From the NCBI GenBank assembly GCA_964431075.1, contig CAYSID010000032.1, forward strand, positions 1 through 5,526: a stretch of DNA of 5,526 nt, written 5' to 3'. The position numbers and the translations under genes are program-made. Below, piece after piece: positions 5,151 to 5,526 of this stretch. The notes under the pieces are model-generated. The model had not been told where the DNA came from. It saw nothing but the letters and a program-made list of their open reading frames with translations, and searched no databases. How positions within the stretch are numbered: the stretch's first letter is position 1; each line of letters opens with the position of its first letter. This DNA comes from CAYHSW01 sp964431075. Its GTDB lineage: Bacteria > Patescibacteriota > Microgenomatia > JAMCZE01.

Positions 5151-5185
5151 TATAAAAATGATTCCGGATGCGGCCGGAATGACGG
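5151..5185 (-). terminator. Intrinsic terminator of the cyclophilin gene, built from an intergenic repeat
   Basis: ATTCCGG (5161-5167) and CCGGAAT (5174-5180) form a perfect 7-bp stem with a six-base loop. On the - strand this is followed by CATTTTTATA, the layout of a rho-independent terminator just downstream of the cyclophilin stop. The whole unit (TCATTCCGG...CCGGAATC) also resembles a widespread type of intergenic repeat and shares the TCATT...AATC frame with the repeat at 3034-3067. Confidence 0.55.
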
Positions 5186-5188
5186 GGT

Positions 5189-5526
5189 TTATTTCTCAAC
5201 AATTTCTGTGGAAATTATTTTGACCGGATTTATTGGGCGATCATTGGAGCCGGTTTCAGCTTCGGCAATTTTATCCACGACGTCCAAACCGGAGGTGACA
5301 TGGCCAAAAATGGTGTAGTTTGGCGGCAGGGGATAATCTTTATGCATGATAAAAAATTGGGAACCATTGGTGTTGGGGCCGGAATTAGCCATCGCCACAG
5401 TCCCGCGAAGATATTTGCCGGTAAACGGCTCGTCGTCAAATTTATATCCCGGACCGCCCATTCCCGTCCCGGTCGGATCCCCGCCCTGAATCATAAAATT
5501 TTTAATTACCCGGTGAAAAATCACGT
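5189..5526 (-). CDS. Cyclophilin-type peptidyl-prolyl cis-trans isomerase (5' end missing)
   Basis: The gene runs off the right edge; 111 complete codons of the C-terminal part are visible, out of a usual 160-200. It catalyses cis-trans isomerisation of Xaa-Pro bonds during protein folding. The cyclophilin core is clear: FHRVIKNFMIQGGDPTGTG near the visible start carries the catalytic Arg and the Phe-Met-Gln pocket residues, then LRGTVAMAN and NGSQFFIMH. The position of the cyclosporin-binding Trp of human CypA is occupied by the segment DYPLPPNYTIFG without Trp, as is common in bacterial forms. The GTG at 5524 is only an internal codon. Whether the protein is cytoplasmic or secreted cannot be told, because the N terminus is outside the window. 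Confidence 0.93.
   Translation of the reverse strand, partial: VIFHRVIKNFMIQGGDPTGTGMGGPGYKFDDEPFTGKYLRGTVAMANSGPNTNGSQFFIMHKDYPLPPNYTIFGHVTSGLDVVDKIAEAETGSNDRPINPVKIISTEIVEK

Noticed and set aside
5144..5156. TTGACA followed by TATAAA on the + strand.
   Set aside because: The two boxes are separated by only one base, no proper -10 lies 16-18 bases downstream, and no + strand gene follows.
1..5526. CRISPR arrays, tRNA or rRNA genes, complete transposase genes and a recoded TGA.
   Set aside because: I saw no regularly spaced repeats, cloverleaf or rRNA-like sequence or transposase motifs, and no gene needs TGA as a sense codon.

Overview
This window reads as a compact bacterial chromosome segment. 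It most resembles Candidate Phyla Radiation (Patescibacteria), possibly the Microgenomates side. That placement is an inference from short genes, abutting or overlapping gene ends, a LytR_C-domain membrane protein next to a type IV pilin, a cupin-type glucose-6-phosphate isomerase, few Shine-Dalgarno sites and several promoters placed so that transcription would begin on the ATG itself. TGA, TAG and TAA all serve as stops and no gene needs TGA read as an amino acid, which argues against the recoded Gracilibacteria and Absconditabacteria.

Left part (1-2500, + strand). The 3' part of a pilus-associated membrane protein (a tail resembling the PilM/GspL type, one membrane helix, then an extracytoplasmic LytR_C domain) is followed by a type IV pilin or pseudopilin with its own promoter. 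Next comes a Ca2+:cation antiporter (CaCA) family membrane protein, whose stop codon overlaps the start of a small ArsR-type helix-turn-helix regulator with Cys-X-X-Cys pairs at both ends. The last two look like a cation transporter co-translated with its putative sensor.

Middle (2493-3092). A small basic hypothetical gene on the - strand converges on the regulator, and both stop codons lie in one TTAATTAA palindrome. The roughly 390-bp stretch to its right has no confident gene. It holds a - strand promoter with A-tracts, two hairpin repeats in opposite orientation, and a protein-like open frame without a start that may be a gene relic.

Right part (3093-5526). A cupin glucose-6-phosphate isomerase (+) meets the replication-associated AAA+ ATPase RarA/MgsA (-) with no base between the two stop codons. 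RarA appears to lack the family's usual last residues. A 73-residue hypothetical gene lies 19 bases upstream of rarA on the same strand. A terminator-like hairpin repeat then separates it from a cyclophilin-type peptidyl-prolyl isomerase that runs off the right edge.

The most distinctive whole-window signals are the repeated -10-to-ATG spacing that predicts leaderless mRNAs and the dispersed hairpin repeats that also look like intrinsic terminators. I see no CRISPR array, tRNA, rRNA or complete insertion sequence, and no convincing new defence or mobile system.
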